Shown here in pieces: positions 1 to 6,764 of a stretch of DNA of 14,042 nucleotides. The stretch lies in the NCBI GenBank assembly GCA_017632495.1, contig JAGBRG010000078.1:1-14042 (forward strand), given 5' to 3'. Within the stretch, counting starts at the first letter, position 1; every line of letters starts with the position of its first letter. The notes below the pieces were generated by a model. The model worked only from the letters and a program-made list of their open reading frames with translations. It did not search any database and had not been told where the DNA came from. The DNA comes from Spirochaetales bacterium (lineage in GTDB: Bacteria; Spirochaetota; Spirochaetia; Sphaerochaetales; Sphaerochaetaceae). A program made the translations under genes and the position numbers.

Positions 1-56
1 CTGCTTCCGTATCTTTTTCTGAGGCTCTCTGAATATGAATTGTAAGGACAGCTCAT
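1..56 (-). CDS. N-terminus of a probable YhcC/TIGR01212-type radical SAM protein (partial)
   Basis: Reading away from fmt on the minus strand, an ATG at 56-54 shares one base with the fmt TAA stop (TAATG). It opens a frame that stays open to the window edge for 18 full codons. The peptide begins MSCPYNSYSESLRKRYGS. The pattern Y-x-x-Y-x-x-x-L-R-x-R-Y-G resembles the start of TIGR01212 radical SAM proteins (E. coli YhcC), which have a tyrosine-rich stretch and an (R/K)-x-Y-G motif just before the cysteine motif. That iron-sulfur motif would lie outside the window, so the family call rests on about 18 residues only. The stop/start coupling with fmt supports it being a real gene in the same transcript. 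Confidence 0.5.
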   Translation of the reverse strand, partial: MSCPYNSYSESLRKRYGS

Positions 57-1009
57 TATTCGAACCTGGACTCCAAAATCCAACGGTTGCCGTTCACAAA
101 GGCCTTGAAGTCAAGCTCCTTCTTTGCAGGAAGCTGAAGTGATGTGATCCAGAGAATGCCATCACCGCAACACACACCTATTCCCCTGTCTTTTCTGAAG
201 GCAACTACCTTGCCCGGTTCTATAGCTTCGGGGCTTTCAAGGTTTTCAAGGTCTGAAAAACCTCCCCATACACCGGTTATGGCAATATCGGTGCCGTTGA
301 CGCGCGCCCATGCCTTGGGCCACGGATAACAGGATCTGACTCTTGCGTGAAGGCTTTTAACGTCCCTACCGAAATCCAGTTTTCCGAACTGGCGGTCAAT
401 CATGGTGCAGTAGGAGGCTTCTCCCATCTGCGGAACAGGTTTGACAGATCCTTCGAATATCTCCTTTAAAAGAGGCGGCACAAAGGAAGCTACCTCTGTT
501 GCCACTTTCTCTGTCAGGCTCTGGTTTGTCTCTTTTCCATCCAAAGGAAAGCTGTGAACACCCCAGATATCGCCTTCATCCATGGCAAGCCCTATGTCCT
601 GAAGAGAGATCGCGGCAAACTTCAGGCCCTGGTCTATGGTAAACTGCACAGGCGATGGCCCCCTAAGCTGTGGAAGAGCCGATGGATGAACATTAAAGCG
701 TCCCTTCGGAAAGAGGCTCAGAAACATTGGCCCGAAGATTCTTCCGAAGGCAAAGGAGATGAGAGTATCGGCTCCCAGCTCTTTTACTGCGTTTCTTGCT
801 TCGGTTCTGATTGTATCGAACTGCAAAACAGGAAGACCCAGTTCCATGGCGGCGGCCTTGACCGGGCTTGGAACAAGCTTGTCAGAGCGGCCCACTCTCT
901 TATCAGACGAGGTCAGAACCCCTACAACATTGAAGTTCTCACAGAGGGCTTTCAAAAGAGGCACTGCTATGTCAGGCGTTCCCGCCAGAAGGATCCTGTG
1001 TTCTTCCAT
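56..1009 (-). CDS. fmt: Methionyl-tRNA formyltransferase
   Basis: Fmt transfers a formyl group from 10-formyl-tetrahydrofolate to Met-tRNA(fMet) in the cytosol, making the initiator for bacterial translation. The 317-residue protein has the usual family length. It opens with LLAGTPDIAVP, carries a KLVPSPVK segment near residue 45, and has the catalytic triad Asn106 and His108 (in NVHPSALPQLRG) with Asp144 (in AMDEGDIW). The C-terminal tRNA-binding domain follows from about residue 205. The start is ATG at 1009-1007, where the Fmt-like sequence begins. The frame stays open upstream to 1078, but that basic extension (MMRKRVRSS...) is unlike Fmt and would lie inside def. The def stop ends at 1011, so one base separates the genes. 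The pairing is functional: Def later removes the formyl group that Fmt adds. Confidence 0.95.
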   Translation of the reverse strand: MEEHRILLAGTPDIAVPLLKALCENFNVVGVLTSSDKRVGRSDKLVPSPVKAAAMELGLPVLQFDTIRTEARNAVKELGADTLISFAFGRIFGPMFLSLFPKGRFNVHPSALPQLRGPSPVQFTIDQGLKFAAISLQDIGLAMDEGDIWGVHSFPLDGKETNQSLTEKVATEVASFVPPLLKEIFEGSVKPVPQMGEASYCTMIDRQFGKLDFGRDVKSLHARVRSCYPWPKAWARVNGTDIAITGVWGGFSDLENLESPEAIEPGKVVAFRKDRGIGVCCGDGILWITSLQLPAKKELDFKAFVNGNRWILESRFE

Positions 1010-1010
1010 C

Positions 1011-1511
1011 TTATTTATGTCTGTTCCTGCGGTTCTTTTTCTCGTAGGCACGGACGACCTTACTCTTTTCCTCATCACTGAGGTGGTCTATGAAAAGGAC
1101 TCCGTCAAGATGATCGTACTCGTGCTGAATCACACGGGCCATGAGACCTGAGGCTTTGAGAGTGAACGGATTACCGTTCATATCCTGAGCACTGATTATG
1201 ACCTTGGAAGGTCTGATTACTTCGTGATACACATTCGGAAGACTCAGACAGCCTTCTTCGTAGGGACTGGTCTCAACTGATGTTCCTGTAATCTGAGGGT
1301 TGATGAACTCTTTCTTTGTGCCGTCGGGAAGACCCACGACAAAGAATCTCTTGTCCACGCCGACCTGAGGTGCGGCAAGACCTATTCCGTCGGCCTCCTC
1401 CATGGTCTCATACATGGCCTGGATCAGAATGCGGAGCGCATCATCGAACTCCGTAACCGGCGTACACTTTTCTCTGAGAACTTCTTCCCCTAATTTCATA
1501 ATATCAAGCAT
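1011..1511 (-). CDS. def: Peptide deformylase
   Basis: Def removes the N-formyl group from nascent proteins using a metal ion, usually Fe2+. All three family motifs are present in the 166-residue protein: GIGLAAPQ (residues 42-49), EGCLS (86-90, metal ligand Cys88) and QHEYDH (129-134, ligands His130 and His134, catalytic Glu131). The chosen start is ATG at 1511-1509 (MLDIMKLGEEVL), which matches the usual N-terminus; Met5 is an alternative. The 22-base gap to the priA stop has no clear Shine-Dalgarno sequence but does hold a perfect TATAAT box 6 bases before the ATG. If that is a promoter, its transcript would be nearly leaderless. The neighbouring fmt, one base downstream, supplies the formylated substrate pathway. 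Confidence 0.96.
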   Translation of the reverse strand: MLDIMKLGEEVLREKCTPVTEFDDALRILIQAMYETMEEADGIGLAAPQVGVDKRFFVVGLPDGTKKEFINPQITGTSVETSPYEEGCLSLPNVYHEVIRPSKVIISAQDMNGNPFTLKASGLMARVIQHEYDHLDGVLFIDHLSDEEKSKVVRAYEKKNRRNRHK

Positions 1512-1517
1512 GTCTTG

Positions 1518-1527
1518 ATTATATATC
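1518..1527 (-). promoter_or_regulatory. Possible internal -10 element before def
   Basis: GATATATAAT on the minus strand contains TATAAT ending six bases before the def ATG. A TAGACC hexamer 18 bases upstream, inside the end of priA, matches the -35 consensus at four of six positions. Transcription from here would start at or next to the ATG. It is identical to the 10-mer before cdaA; chance in an AT-rich spacer cannot be excluded. Confidence 0.3.
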
Positions 1528-1533
1528 GGCTTC

Positions 1534-3510
1534 TCAGAGAAGGTCTACAGGGTCAACGTCTATGTCCATAGCCACGTTGTACGGAACCTTGACGACGGAG
1601 ACCACTTTGTTCAGCGCTGAAAGAAGAGTGGCAGGGTTCTTTGACCTGACAAGAACCTGGAATCTGTAATTTGAGCGTATCTTTTCAATCGGACACTCGT
1701 TTGCACCGTATACCTGAATGCCCTTTCCGTTCTGCCTGAGACTGTCGGCAACGCTTTGGGCAAAGGTGCGGGCAACCTGGGCATTGGAGGATCTGAAGAC
1801 GATGTTCGCCATTCTGGAAAACGGCGGAAACTGAGTCTCTTCGCGGATTGCAAGTTCCTGGTCAAAGAAGTGCTGGACATCGCCTTTTGCCGCGAACGTG
1901 ATAGCAGGATTATCCTTTGTCCTTGTCTGTATTATCACTTCTCCTTCCGAATCCGCTCTGCCGGAGCGCCCGGAGACCTGAACCAGAAGGTCAAAGGTCC
2001 TTTCCTCTGCACGGAAATCGGGAATCAGAAGTCCGCTGTCTGCCATGATTATTCCCACAAGCTGAACATTGGGGAAATTCAGACCCTTTGCAACCATCTG
2101 AGTTCCCAGAAGAATCTGAATCTCACCGGCGCGGAATTCTGAAAGAGTCTTCTGGATTGTACTTCTGTCCTTTGAGACGGTATCGGTATCAAGACGGGCT
2201 GTACGGTATAACGGGAAAAGCCTTGTAAGTTCCTGCTCCACCTGCTCTGTTCCGAAGCCCGAATACATGACATCGTTGGAGCCGCACTGAGGGCATCTGG
2301 AGATGGGCCTCTGCATGTGGCCGCAGTAGTGGCACTGAAGCATGTTGCGCCTCTTGTGATATGTCATGGCAACATCACAGTGCGGGCACTTAAGCTCAAA
2401 TCCGCAGCTTCTGCAGTGAAAGTAATAGCTGTAGCCGCGTCTGTTCAAAAAGAGAATCACCTGCTTTCCACGAGCCAGAGTCCTTGTCATCCTTTCCTGA
2501 AGAAGTGGTCCGAAGATTCCGCTTTCCTTGCTCATGTCGGCAATCTCAACCTTGGGCATTGAGCCTCCGCCGACACGGTTTCTCAAATCTATTCTGACCA
2601 TCTTTGACGGGTCTTTCATCAGATGCCAGGCTTCAAGACTTGGCGTTGCACTACCCATCAAAAGCTTGCCCTTACAGTCTGCAATACGCTTTTGGGCAAC
2701 CTGACGGGCGTGATACCTCGGGGCATTTCCGCTTTTGTAAGAGTTCTCATGCTCTTCGTCGATGATAATCATCTTCAGGTTCTCAAACGGTGCGAACACT
2801 GCACTTCTTGCACCGATGACAAGCTGTACCTCGGACCTTTTTATCCGTCTCCACTGAGCGATTCTCTGAGAGTCGGTAAGACCCGAATGAAGTATGGCCA
2901 CATTGTTCTGAAACCTTTTCATGACCTGAAGAGCAAGCTGGTGAGTCAGAGTTATTTCAGGTACAAGGTAGATGACCTGACCGCCTTGGGCTATAACCTC
3001 TTCGGCGCAGCGAAGAAAGACCTCGGTCTTACCTGAGCCAGTGACGCCGAAAATGTAGTAAAGGCCCTCTTTGCCGTCCATGACAGTGCGCACCGCATTC
3101 TGCTGTTCGGAAGAAAGAACTACATCAGGACGGGCAATGGCCTCATCGGCATCAAGGCCTCCGAAGACTATGTCCTTCTTTCCTCCGGGAATCATCGTAT
3201 CCAGAATCTCGCCTCGGCTTGAGAAGTAGAACTTCTCCATCCAAAGGGCAAGATCATAGTCCTTCTTGTCAAACAAAGGCTCTTTATCAATGACTCGGAT
3301 TATCGGCTTTATCTCAAATTTTTCATCTTTTACAGAATCTAGGACATCAATTACATAGGCCTGGACTTTTCGGGAAACATTGCCTTTTCCCTTGCCGAAG
3401 GGCACAATAACCCTGACTCCAGCCTTAACGTCCATCTTTTCCGGATCAAAGCTGTAGGTAAATTCTGTCTTCAGAGGAACAGGGACTGCAACCTTTGCAT
3501 AGCGCATCAT
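1534..3510 (-). CDS. priA: Primosomal replication-restart helicase PriA
   Basis: PriA is a superfamily 2 DNA helicase that recognises abandoned replication forks and reloads the replisome. The protein of about 658 residues is a little shorter than the 732 of E. coli. Visible parts in order are an N-terminal DNA-binding region (1-120), Walker A GVTGSGKT (about 156), the DEEH box (about 252), GSATPS, and a zinc-binding block with four C-x2-C pairs (eight cysteines, about 366-410). After these come the helicase C-terminal motifs GTQMVAKGLNFP and QVSGRSGR, slightly different from the usual KGHDFP and QVAGRAGR. GTG 3513, ATG 3510 and ATG 3507 stand in a row. GGGTGG lies 6 bases before ATG 3510, which also shares one base with the udg TGA stop, so 3510 or 3507 is the likely start. 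Confidence 0.96.
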   Translation of the reverse strand: MMRYAKVAVPVPLKTEFTYSFDPEKMDVKAGVRVIVPFGKGKGNVSRKVQAYVIDVLDSVKDEKFEIKPIIRVIDKEPLFDKKDYDLALWMEKFYFSSRGEILDTMIPGGKKDIVFGGLDADEAIARPDVVLSSEQQNAVRTVMDGKEGLYYIFGVTGSGKTEVFLRCAEEVIAQGGQVIYLVPEITLTHQLALQVMKRFQNNVAILHSGLTDSQRIAQWRRIKRSEVQLVIGARSAVFAPFENLKMIIIDEEHENSYKSGNAPRYHARQVAQKRIADCKGKLLMGSATPSLEAWHLMKDPSKMVRIDLRNRVGGGSMPKVEIADMSKESGIFGPLLQERMTRTLARGKQVILFLNRRGYSYYFHCRSCGFELKCPHCDVAMTYHKRRNMLQCHYCGHMQRPISRCPQCGSNDVMYSGFGTEQVEQELTRLFPLYRTARLDTDTVSKDRSTIQKTLSEFRAGEIQILLGTQMVAKGLNFPNVQLVGIIMADSGLLIPDFRAEERTFDLLVQVSGRSGRADSEGEVIIQTRTKDNPAITFAAKGDVQHFFDQELAIREETQFPPFSRMANIVFRSSNAQVARTFAQSVADSLRQNGKGIQVYGANECPIEKIRSNYRFQVLVRSKNPATLLSALNKVVSVVKVPYNVAMDIDVDPVDLL

Positions 3511-4298
3511 CACTTGCCACCCACAGGAAGACCAAGGTATCTGGCCAGCTTCTTCAGATCATCCCAGACAGGGCGCTTAAGATCCATATCACGCAACACC
3601 GCAGCAGGGTGGTAGGTACAGATCATTGGAATTCCGTCAAAGAAGAAGAACCTTCCCCGAAGGGAACCCATAGAAGCCTCCGGCTGTCCGGTCATAAGCG
3701 TAGATGCAGGACGTCCGAGGCATAAAATCGCCTGAGGATGGATGATGGAAATCTGCTGCTTAAGGTAAGCAAAGCATGCCTTTTTCTCATCAGGAAGAGG
3801 ATCTCTGTTCTGAGGAGGTCTGCACTTGACTGTGTTTGTGATATAGACGTTTCTGTCTCTGGAAAGGGAGATGGCAGAAAGCCACTTGTCAAGAAAAAGA
3901 CCTGCCCTTCCAACGAACGGAAGACCCTGAAGGTCCTCGTTCTCTCCCGGGCCCTCTCCTATGACCATGACGGTGGGCCTGTCGGTGCAGCCTGTTCCGA
4001 AAACAACATTCGTTCTTGTAGAGCAAAGGCCGCAGCGCGAACACTTATTTGAATCAGAAATCAGGGCTTCAAGCGACATGTGAAGTCTCTCGTCATCGCT
4101 GTCAGAAGAAGCATTTTCAACAGCAGGCTCCTGCATCTTAGGTTCAGGAACAAGTTTTTCGGCAGTAGCGGAAAAGTCTCGCTTAGGATGACCCTTACCT
4201 GAGAAATCACGCCTGAGGACATCGGAAAAAACATCAAAGAGTTCATCTGTTCTGGACAGGGCAGCTTCAAGTGCTTTGCGCTTTTCTTTGTTTTCCAT
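3510..4298 (-). CDS. udg: Type-4 (iron-sulfur) uracil-DNA glycosylase
   Basis: This enzyme removes uracil from DNA, starting base-excision repair of deaminated cytosine. The family-4 signature is clear: GEGPGENED (114-122), GLPFVGRAG, TNTVKCRPPQNR, and TYHPAAVLRD with catalytic-region His230. Likely 4Fe-4S ligands are Cys86, Cys89, Cys159 and Cys175 (C-x2-C and C-x15-C). Residues 1 to about 80 form a charged, low-complexity extension before the catalytic domain, ahead of where shorter family-4 enzymes begin. The start is ATG at 4298-4296, backed by GAGGAAG about 5 bases upstream. A longer frame to 4334 would lie inside truA and lacks such support. The gene overlaps the truA 3' end by 32 bases and its stop overlaps the priA start. 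Confidence 0.92.
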   Translation of the reverse strand: MENKEKRKALEAALSRTDELFDVFSDVLRRDFSGKGHPKRDFSATAEKLVPEPKMQEPAVENASSDSDDERLHMSLEALISDSNKCSRCGLCSTRTNVVFGTGCTDRPTVMVIGEGPGENEDLQGLPFVGRAGLFLDKWLSAISLSRDRNVYITNTVKCRPPQNRDPLPDEKKACFAYLKQQISIIHPQAILCLGRPASTLMTGQPEASMGSLRGRFFFFDGIPMICTYHPAAVLRDMDLKRPVWDDLKKLARYLGLPVGGK

Positions 4299-5139
4299 AC
4301 TCTTCCTCAAACCATCGGTATTCCTCTGGGTCATAGCTTACGCGCCAAAGATAAAGCCCGTCGGATGCGGCGGTCTTTCCTGCGCGGCTTCTGTCTTTTG
4401 AAGCAAGGACATCTGAGAACTCACTTACAGGACGGCCTTGGCTTCCCATCTCAAGCATAGTTCCTACAAGAGAACGGACCATGTGATACAAAAAGGCATT
4501 GCCGCAGATCTTGTAGCAAAGAACCTTCTCCCCGAACATGGACGTTGTCCAGCTGAAAGATGATTCATAGATATCCCTCACCTTGCTTGGACAGTCATCC
4601 TTTGCGGATGTGAAGGCATTGAAATCATGTGTTCCGATTAATGTTGCGGCATAACCGTTCAGAAGGTCGATATCAGGAAAAGACCTGATGAGAGTCACAA
4701 GCCCGTCTGAAAAACAGTCATGGCCCTCGCCTTCCTTGCAGAAATACCGGTACTCCCTTGCCATGGCGCTGTAGCGTGCATGGAAAGAAGGCTCTGCATC
4801 CCAGCTTCTTTTTATTCTTACACTGAACGGCAGAATCGAATTAAGCCCGGCATAGAAGGCCTTGACCGGAATTGAGCAGTCGTCAAACTCGGCATGAGCC
4901 ACCTGACCGTAAGCATGAACGCCGCTGTCTGTCCTGCCGCTTCCGACAACCACAACATGTCTGTCCTCTCCGACTAGACGCTCGACCGCAGCTTTGATGG
5001 TGTCCTGAACGGACTTCTCATCAAGCTGGCTCTGCCAGCCGCAGAAGGCCCTTCCGTCGTAGCTTACTTCAAGAGCTACGCGGCGTCTTCCTTCGGGAGC
5101 TGAGAAATCTTTGGGGCGTTTCCAATCAGAGCGAGCCAT
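4267..5139 (-). CDS. truA: tRNA pseudouridine(38-40) synthase TruA
   Basis: TruA converts uridines 38-40 of the tRNA anticodon arm to pseudouridine. The 290-residue protein has the catalytic aspartate (Asp71) in GSGRTDSGVHAYGQ, the opening strand VALEVSYDGRAFCGWQ (21-36), and the family motif FLYHMVRSLVGTMLEMG near residue 210. The start is ATG 5139-5137, giving a 20-residue basic lead before the fold, with CGGGG six bases upstream. The open frame continues to 5199, but that part lies within acpS and is not TruA-like. It overlaps the end of acpS by 14 bases and the start of udg by 32 bases, which suggests translational coupling. Confidence 0.95.
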   Translation of the reverse strand: MARSDWKRPKDFSAPEGRRRVALEVSYDGRAFCGWQSQLDEKSVQDTIKAAVERLVGEDRHVVVVGSGRTDSGVHAYGQVAHAEFDDCSIPVKAFYAGLNSILPFSVRIKRSWDAEPSFHARYSAMAREYRYFCKEGEGHDCFSDGLVTLIRSFPDIDLLNGYAATLIGTHDFNAFTSAKDDCPSKVRDIYESSFSWTTSMFGEKVLCYKICGNAFLYHMVRSLVGTMLEMGSQGRPVSEFSDVLASKDRSRAGKTAASDGLYLWRVSYDPEEYRWFEEEYGKQRKAQST

Positions 5140-5527
5140 CGGAATCCCCGCTGTCATCGGATTCCAGAACCACCATGGCAATGGCCAGAGGCTGTTCATG
5201 GGTAAGAGAGAGATGGATCACCGCCCTTGGAGCATTATCCAGAGTGCTTCCGCTCAGAATGATGTAAGGACGTCCGTCCTTTTCCTTTGCAGTTGTTATC
5301 TCATTGGGAATTACAAGACCGTTCAGTCCTGTTCCGCGGGCCTTGGAATAGGCCTCCTTCACTGCAAAACGGGAGGCCAGAAACTGGGCTCTGACATCCT
5401 CATGGGCTTTCTCAAGTTTCGAATACTCCTCAAGTTCACAGGGGCTGAACATTTTCTCAAGTGCCCTTTGGCTGAGTTTCTTGACTCTGTCTATGGAAAC
5501 CGCGTCCACCCCTATGCCCAAAATCAC
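5126..5527 (-). CDS. acpS: Holo-[acyl-carrier-protein] synthase
   Basis: AcpS moves the 4'-phosphopantetheine arm of coenzyme A onto a serine of apo-ACP, switching on fatty acid and phospholipid synthesis. The 133-residue protein has both hallmark motifs: GIGVDAVSIDR (4-14, metal ligand Asp8) and RFAVKEAYSKARGTG (53-67, ligand Glu58). Near the C-terminus is LSLTHEQPLAIAMVVLES. The start codon is GTG at 5527-5525, which overlaps the YbbR-protein stop in a GTGA arrangement, with GGGGG about ten bases upstream. The last dozen residues are acidic and serine-rich (ESDDSGDSDGSL) and are partly encoded in the 14 bases shared with truA. Confidence 0.94.
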   Translation of the reverse strand: MILGIGVDAVSIDRVKKLSQRALEKMFSPCELEEYSKLEKAHEDVRAQFLASRFAVKEAYSKARGTGLNGLVIPNEITTAKEKDGRPYIILSGSTLDNAPRAVIHLSLTHEQPLAIAMVVLESDDSGDSDGSL

Positions 5528-5934
5528 TGCTTTTCGCCCCCGAGAGAGAAATAGACCTTCAGCTGGGAAGGAATGGTGTAAATGTGAAGAGATGATGTGT
5601 CCACATGCTTTTCAAGCTCGTTGGTATCTATCTGGACAACGGCGTAGTTGACGCCCTCGCGGTTGACCGTCGAGAAATCTGCATAGAGGGAAATCTGGGA
5701 GACATCTATCATGTAGATCTGGTCCTCCGTTCCCTGGATGACAAGCTTCACGTTCTTAGGAACGTTGCTTTCAGCATGATAAAGCTCAGGCATATTGACC
5801 GTCACGGGCAACGTGACCTTTCTTTCGGCCTGGATTGTGAAAACAAGAACAAAGTAAATCAGAACCGAAAAAAGAAGGCATAGAATTTTGACCTGCCAGT
5901 TGTAGAACAACTTCTGAAAGAACTTACTGCGCAT
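5524..5934 (-). CDS. Single-pass membrane protein with one YbbR-like domain
   Basis: YbbR-domain proteins sit next to diadenylate cyclase genes, and the Firmicutes version (CdaR) controls CdaA activity. Here the predicted protein is only 136 residues. It has a short basic N-terminus, a transmembrane helix at about 16-34 (rich in L, F, V, I), and then a roughly 100-residue extracytoplasmic beta-rich segment that reads as a single YbbR repeat (RKVTLPVTVNMPE, NVKLVIQGTEDQI). CdaR usually has several repeats. The chosen start is ATG 5934-5932, preceded by GAGGAGGGC eight bases away. It overlaps the cdaA stop by 11 bases. The open frame extends to 6096, but that part lies inside cdaA and is arginine-rich shadow. 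A regulatory link to CdaA is inferred from position and family. Confidence 0.85.
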   Translation of the reverse strand: MRSKFFQKLFYNWQVKILCLLFSVLIYFVLVFTIQAERKVTLPVTVNMPELYHAESNVPKNVKLVIQGTEDQIYMIDVSQISLYADFSTVNREGVNYAVVQIDTNELEKHVDTSSLHIYTIPSQLKVYFSLGGEKQ

Positions 5935-6724
5935 CGTTTCTGCCCTCCTCAAGCTGTATCGGTGAGACATCGAGGTTGTTGAACAGAGACAAAAGCATGC
6001 TCTTAATCTCGTCATGTGAGAGGTCGTAGTAAAGGTTGCCGTTACAGGCAAGGGATATGGCTCCCGTCTCCTCCGATACGACGATGATTGCGGCATCCGA
6101 TTCCTCAGCCATTCCCAGAGCAGCTCTGTGTCTGGTTCCGAAAGAAGATCTTATGTCAGTCTGACCGGAAAGAGGCAGATAGCATCCGGCGGCTATGATC
6201 TTGGAACCCTGGATTATCATGGCTCCGTCATGAAGCGGAGTGTCGTGGTCAAAGACCGTGACAATAAGTGCGCTTGAAATATCCGCGTTGATTTTGGTTC
6301 CGCTGTCTATGATGTTCTTAAGTGCAAGCTTCCTTGGGAACACAATCAAAGCTCCGCGCTTTGACTGGACCAGACGCTGACATGCACTGAGAATAGTCTC
6401 AATCTGATCGGATGAAGTCTGGACTCCGCCGATTCTGAACAGCCTGTTCCTACTGACGCCCAGAGTAAATGAACGTCTGAGCTCAGGCTGATAGAGAACA
6501 CAAAGGAAAACCGCCCCAGGAACAGCACAGATTCTGAGAACATTCTCCAGTACTGTCAGACCGGCAAGCCTGCATGCGATATAGGCAAAAACATAAAGAA
6601 GAACAGACCTGACAAGCTGCGTGGCTCTGTTCTGTGCCAATGCGATGTAAAAATTGTAGAAGAAGACCGTCAGAAGCAGAATCTGAACCGCTGCCCGTAT
6701 CCAGTCAAGTGTCGAAACCGGCAT
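5924..6724 (-). CDS. cdaA: Membrane diadenylate cyclase (c-di-AMP synthase) CdaA
   Basis: CdaA joins two ATP molecules to make cyclic di-AMP, a messenger that usually controls potassium and osmolyte balance and cell-wall state. The 266-residue protein begins with three hydrophobic helices (about 8-30, 35-55, 60-80). A DAC domain follows with the two catalytic motifs, DGA at 166-168 (TPLHDGAMII) and RHR at 198-200 (GTRHRAALG). The start is decided by the ribosome binding site: a perfect AGGAGG lies directly against an ATG at 6730 but six bases before the ATG at 6724, so the latter (MPVSTLDW) is preferred. The gene opens after a 40-base gap holding a TATAAT box and overlaps the YbbR gene by 11 bases. 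No glmM gene lies nearby, unlike the usual Firmicutes cluster. Confidence 0.95.
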   Translation of the reverse strand: MPVSTLDWIRAAVQILLLTVFFYNFYIALAQNRATQLVRSVLLYVFAYIACRLAGLTVLENVLRICAVPGAVFLCVLYQPELRRSFTLGVSRNRLFRIGGVQTSSDQIETILSACQRLVQSKRGALIVFPRKLALKNIIDSGTKINADISSALIVTVFDHDTPLHDGAMIIQGSKIIAAGCYLPLSGQTDIRSSFGTRHRAALGMAEESDAAIIVVSEETGAISLACNGNLYYDLSHDEIKSMLLSLFNNLDVSPIQLEEGRNDAQ

Positions 6725-6730
6725 CAACAT

Positions 6731-6736
6731 CCTCCT
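6731..6736 (-). promoter_or_regulatory. Ribosome binding site of cdaA
   Basis: AGGAGG on the minus strand is followed directly by ATGTTGATG. The six-base spacing to the second ATG (6724) is ideal. The first ATG (6730) has no spacing at all, so this site decides the cdaA start. Confidence 0.8.
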
Positions 6737-6746
6737 GATTCCAAGA

Positions 6747-6756
6747 ATTATATATC
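6747..6756 (-). promoter_or_regulatory. Possible internal -10 element before cdaA
   Basis: The minus strand reads GATATATAAT, containing a perfect TATAAT, 22 bases before the preferred cdaA ATG and just after the M16C peptidase stop. A start site about seven bases downstream would leave a short leader that still includes AGGAGG. The -35 region is weak (TTCCTA at 17-base spacing). It is a plausible secondary promoter for the cdaA-onward genes. The same 10-mer occurs before def. Confidence 0.4.
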
Positions 6757-6764
6757 ATTGTTCT

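Noticed and set aside
554..1081. 175-codon plus-strand open frame opposite fmt
   Set aside because: It lies antisense within fmt and the start of def, has no convincing ribosome binding site, and its composition is that of a shadow frame.
1530..1542. CTTCTCAGAGAAG palindrome at the priA stop as a terminator
   Set aside because: The centre leaves a one-base loop, which cannot form a hairpin without melting pairs, and no T-run follows on either strand.
2623..3036. 137-codon plus-strand open frame opposite priA
   Set aside because: It is fully antisense to conserved helicase motifs, with no family signature of its own.
5935..6096. N-terminal extension of the YbbR protein by 54 residues
   Set aside because: It is arginine/serine-rich shadow of cdaA. 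The ATG at 5934 has a strong GAGGAGG site and precedes the membrane helix.
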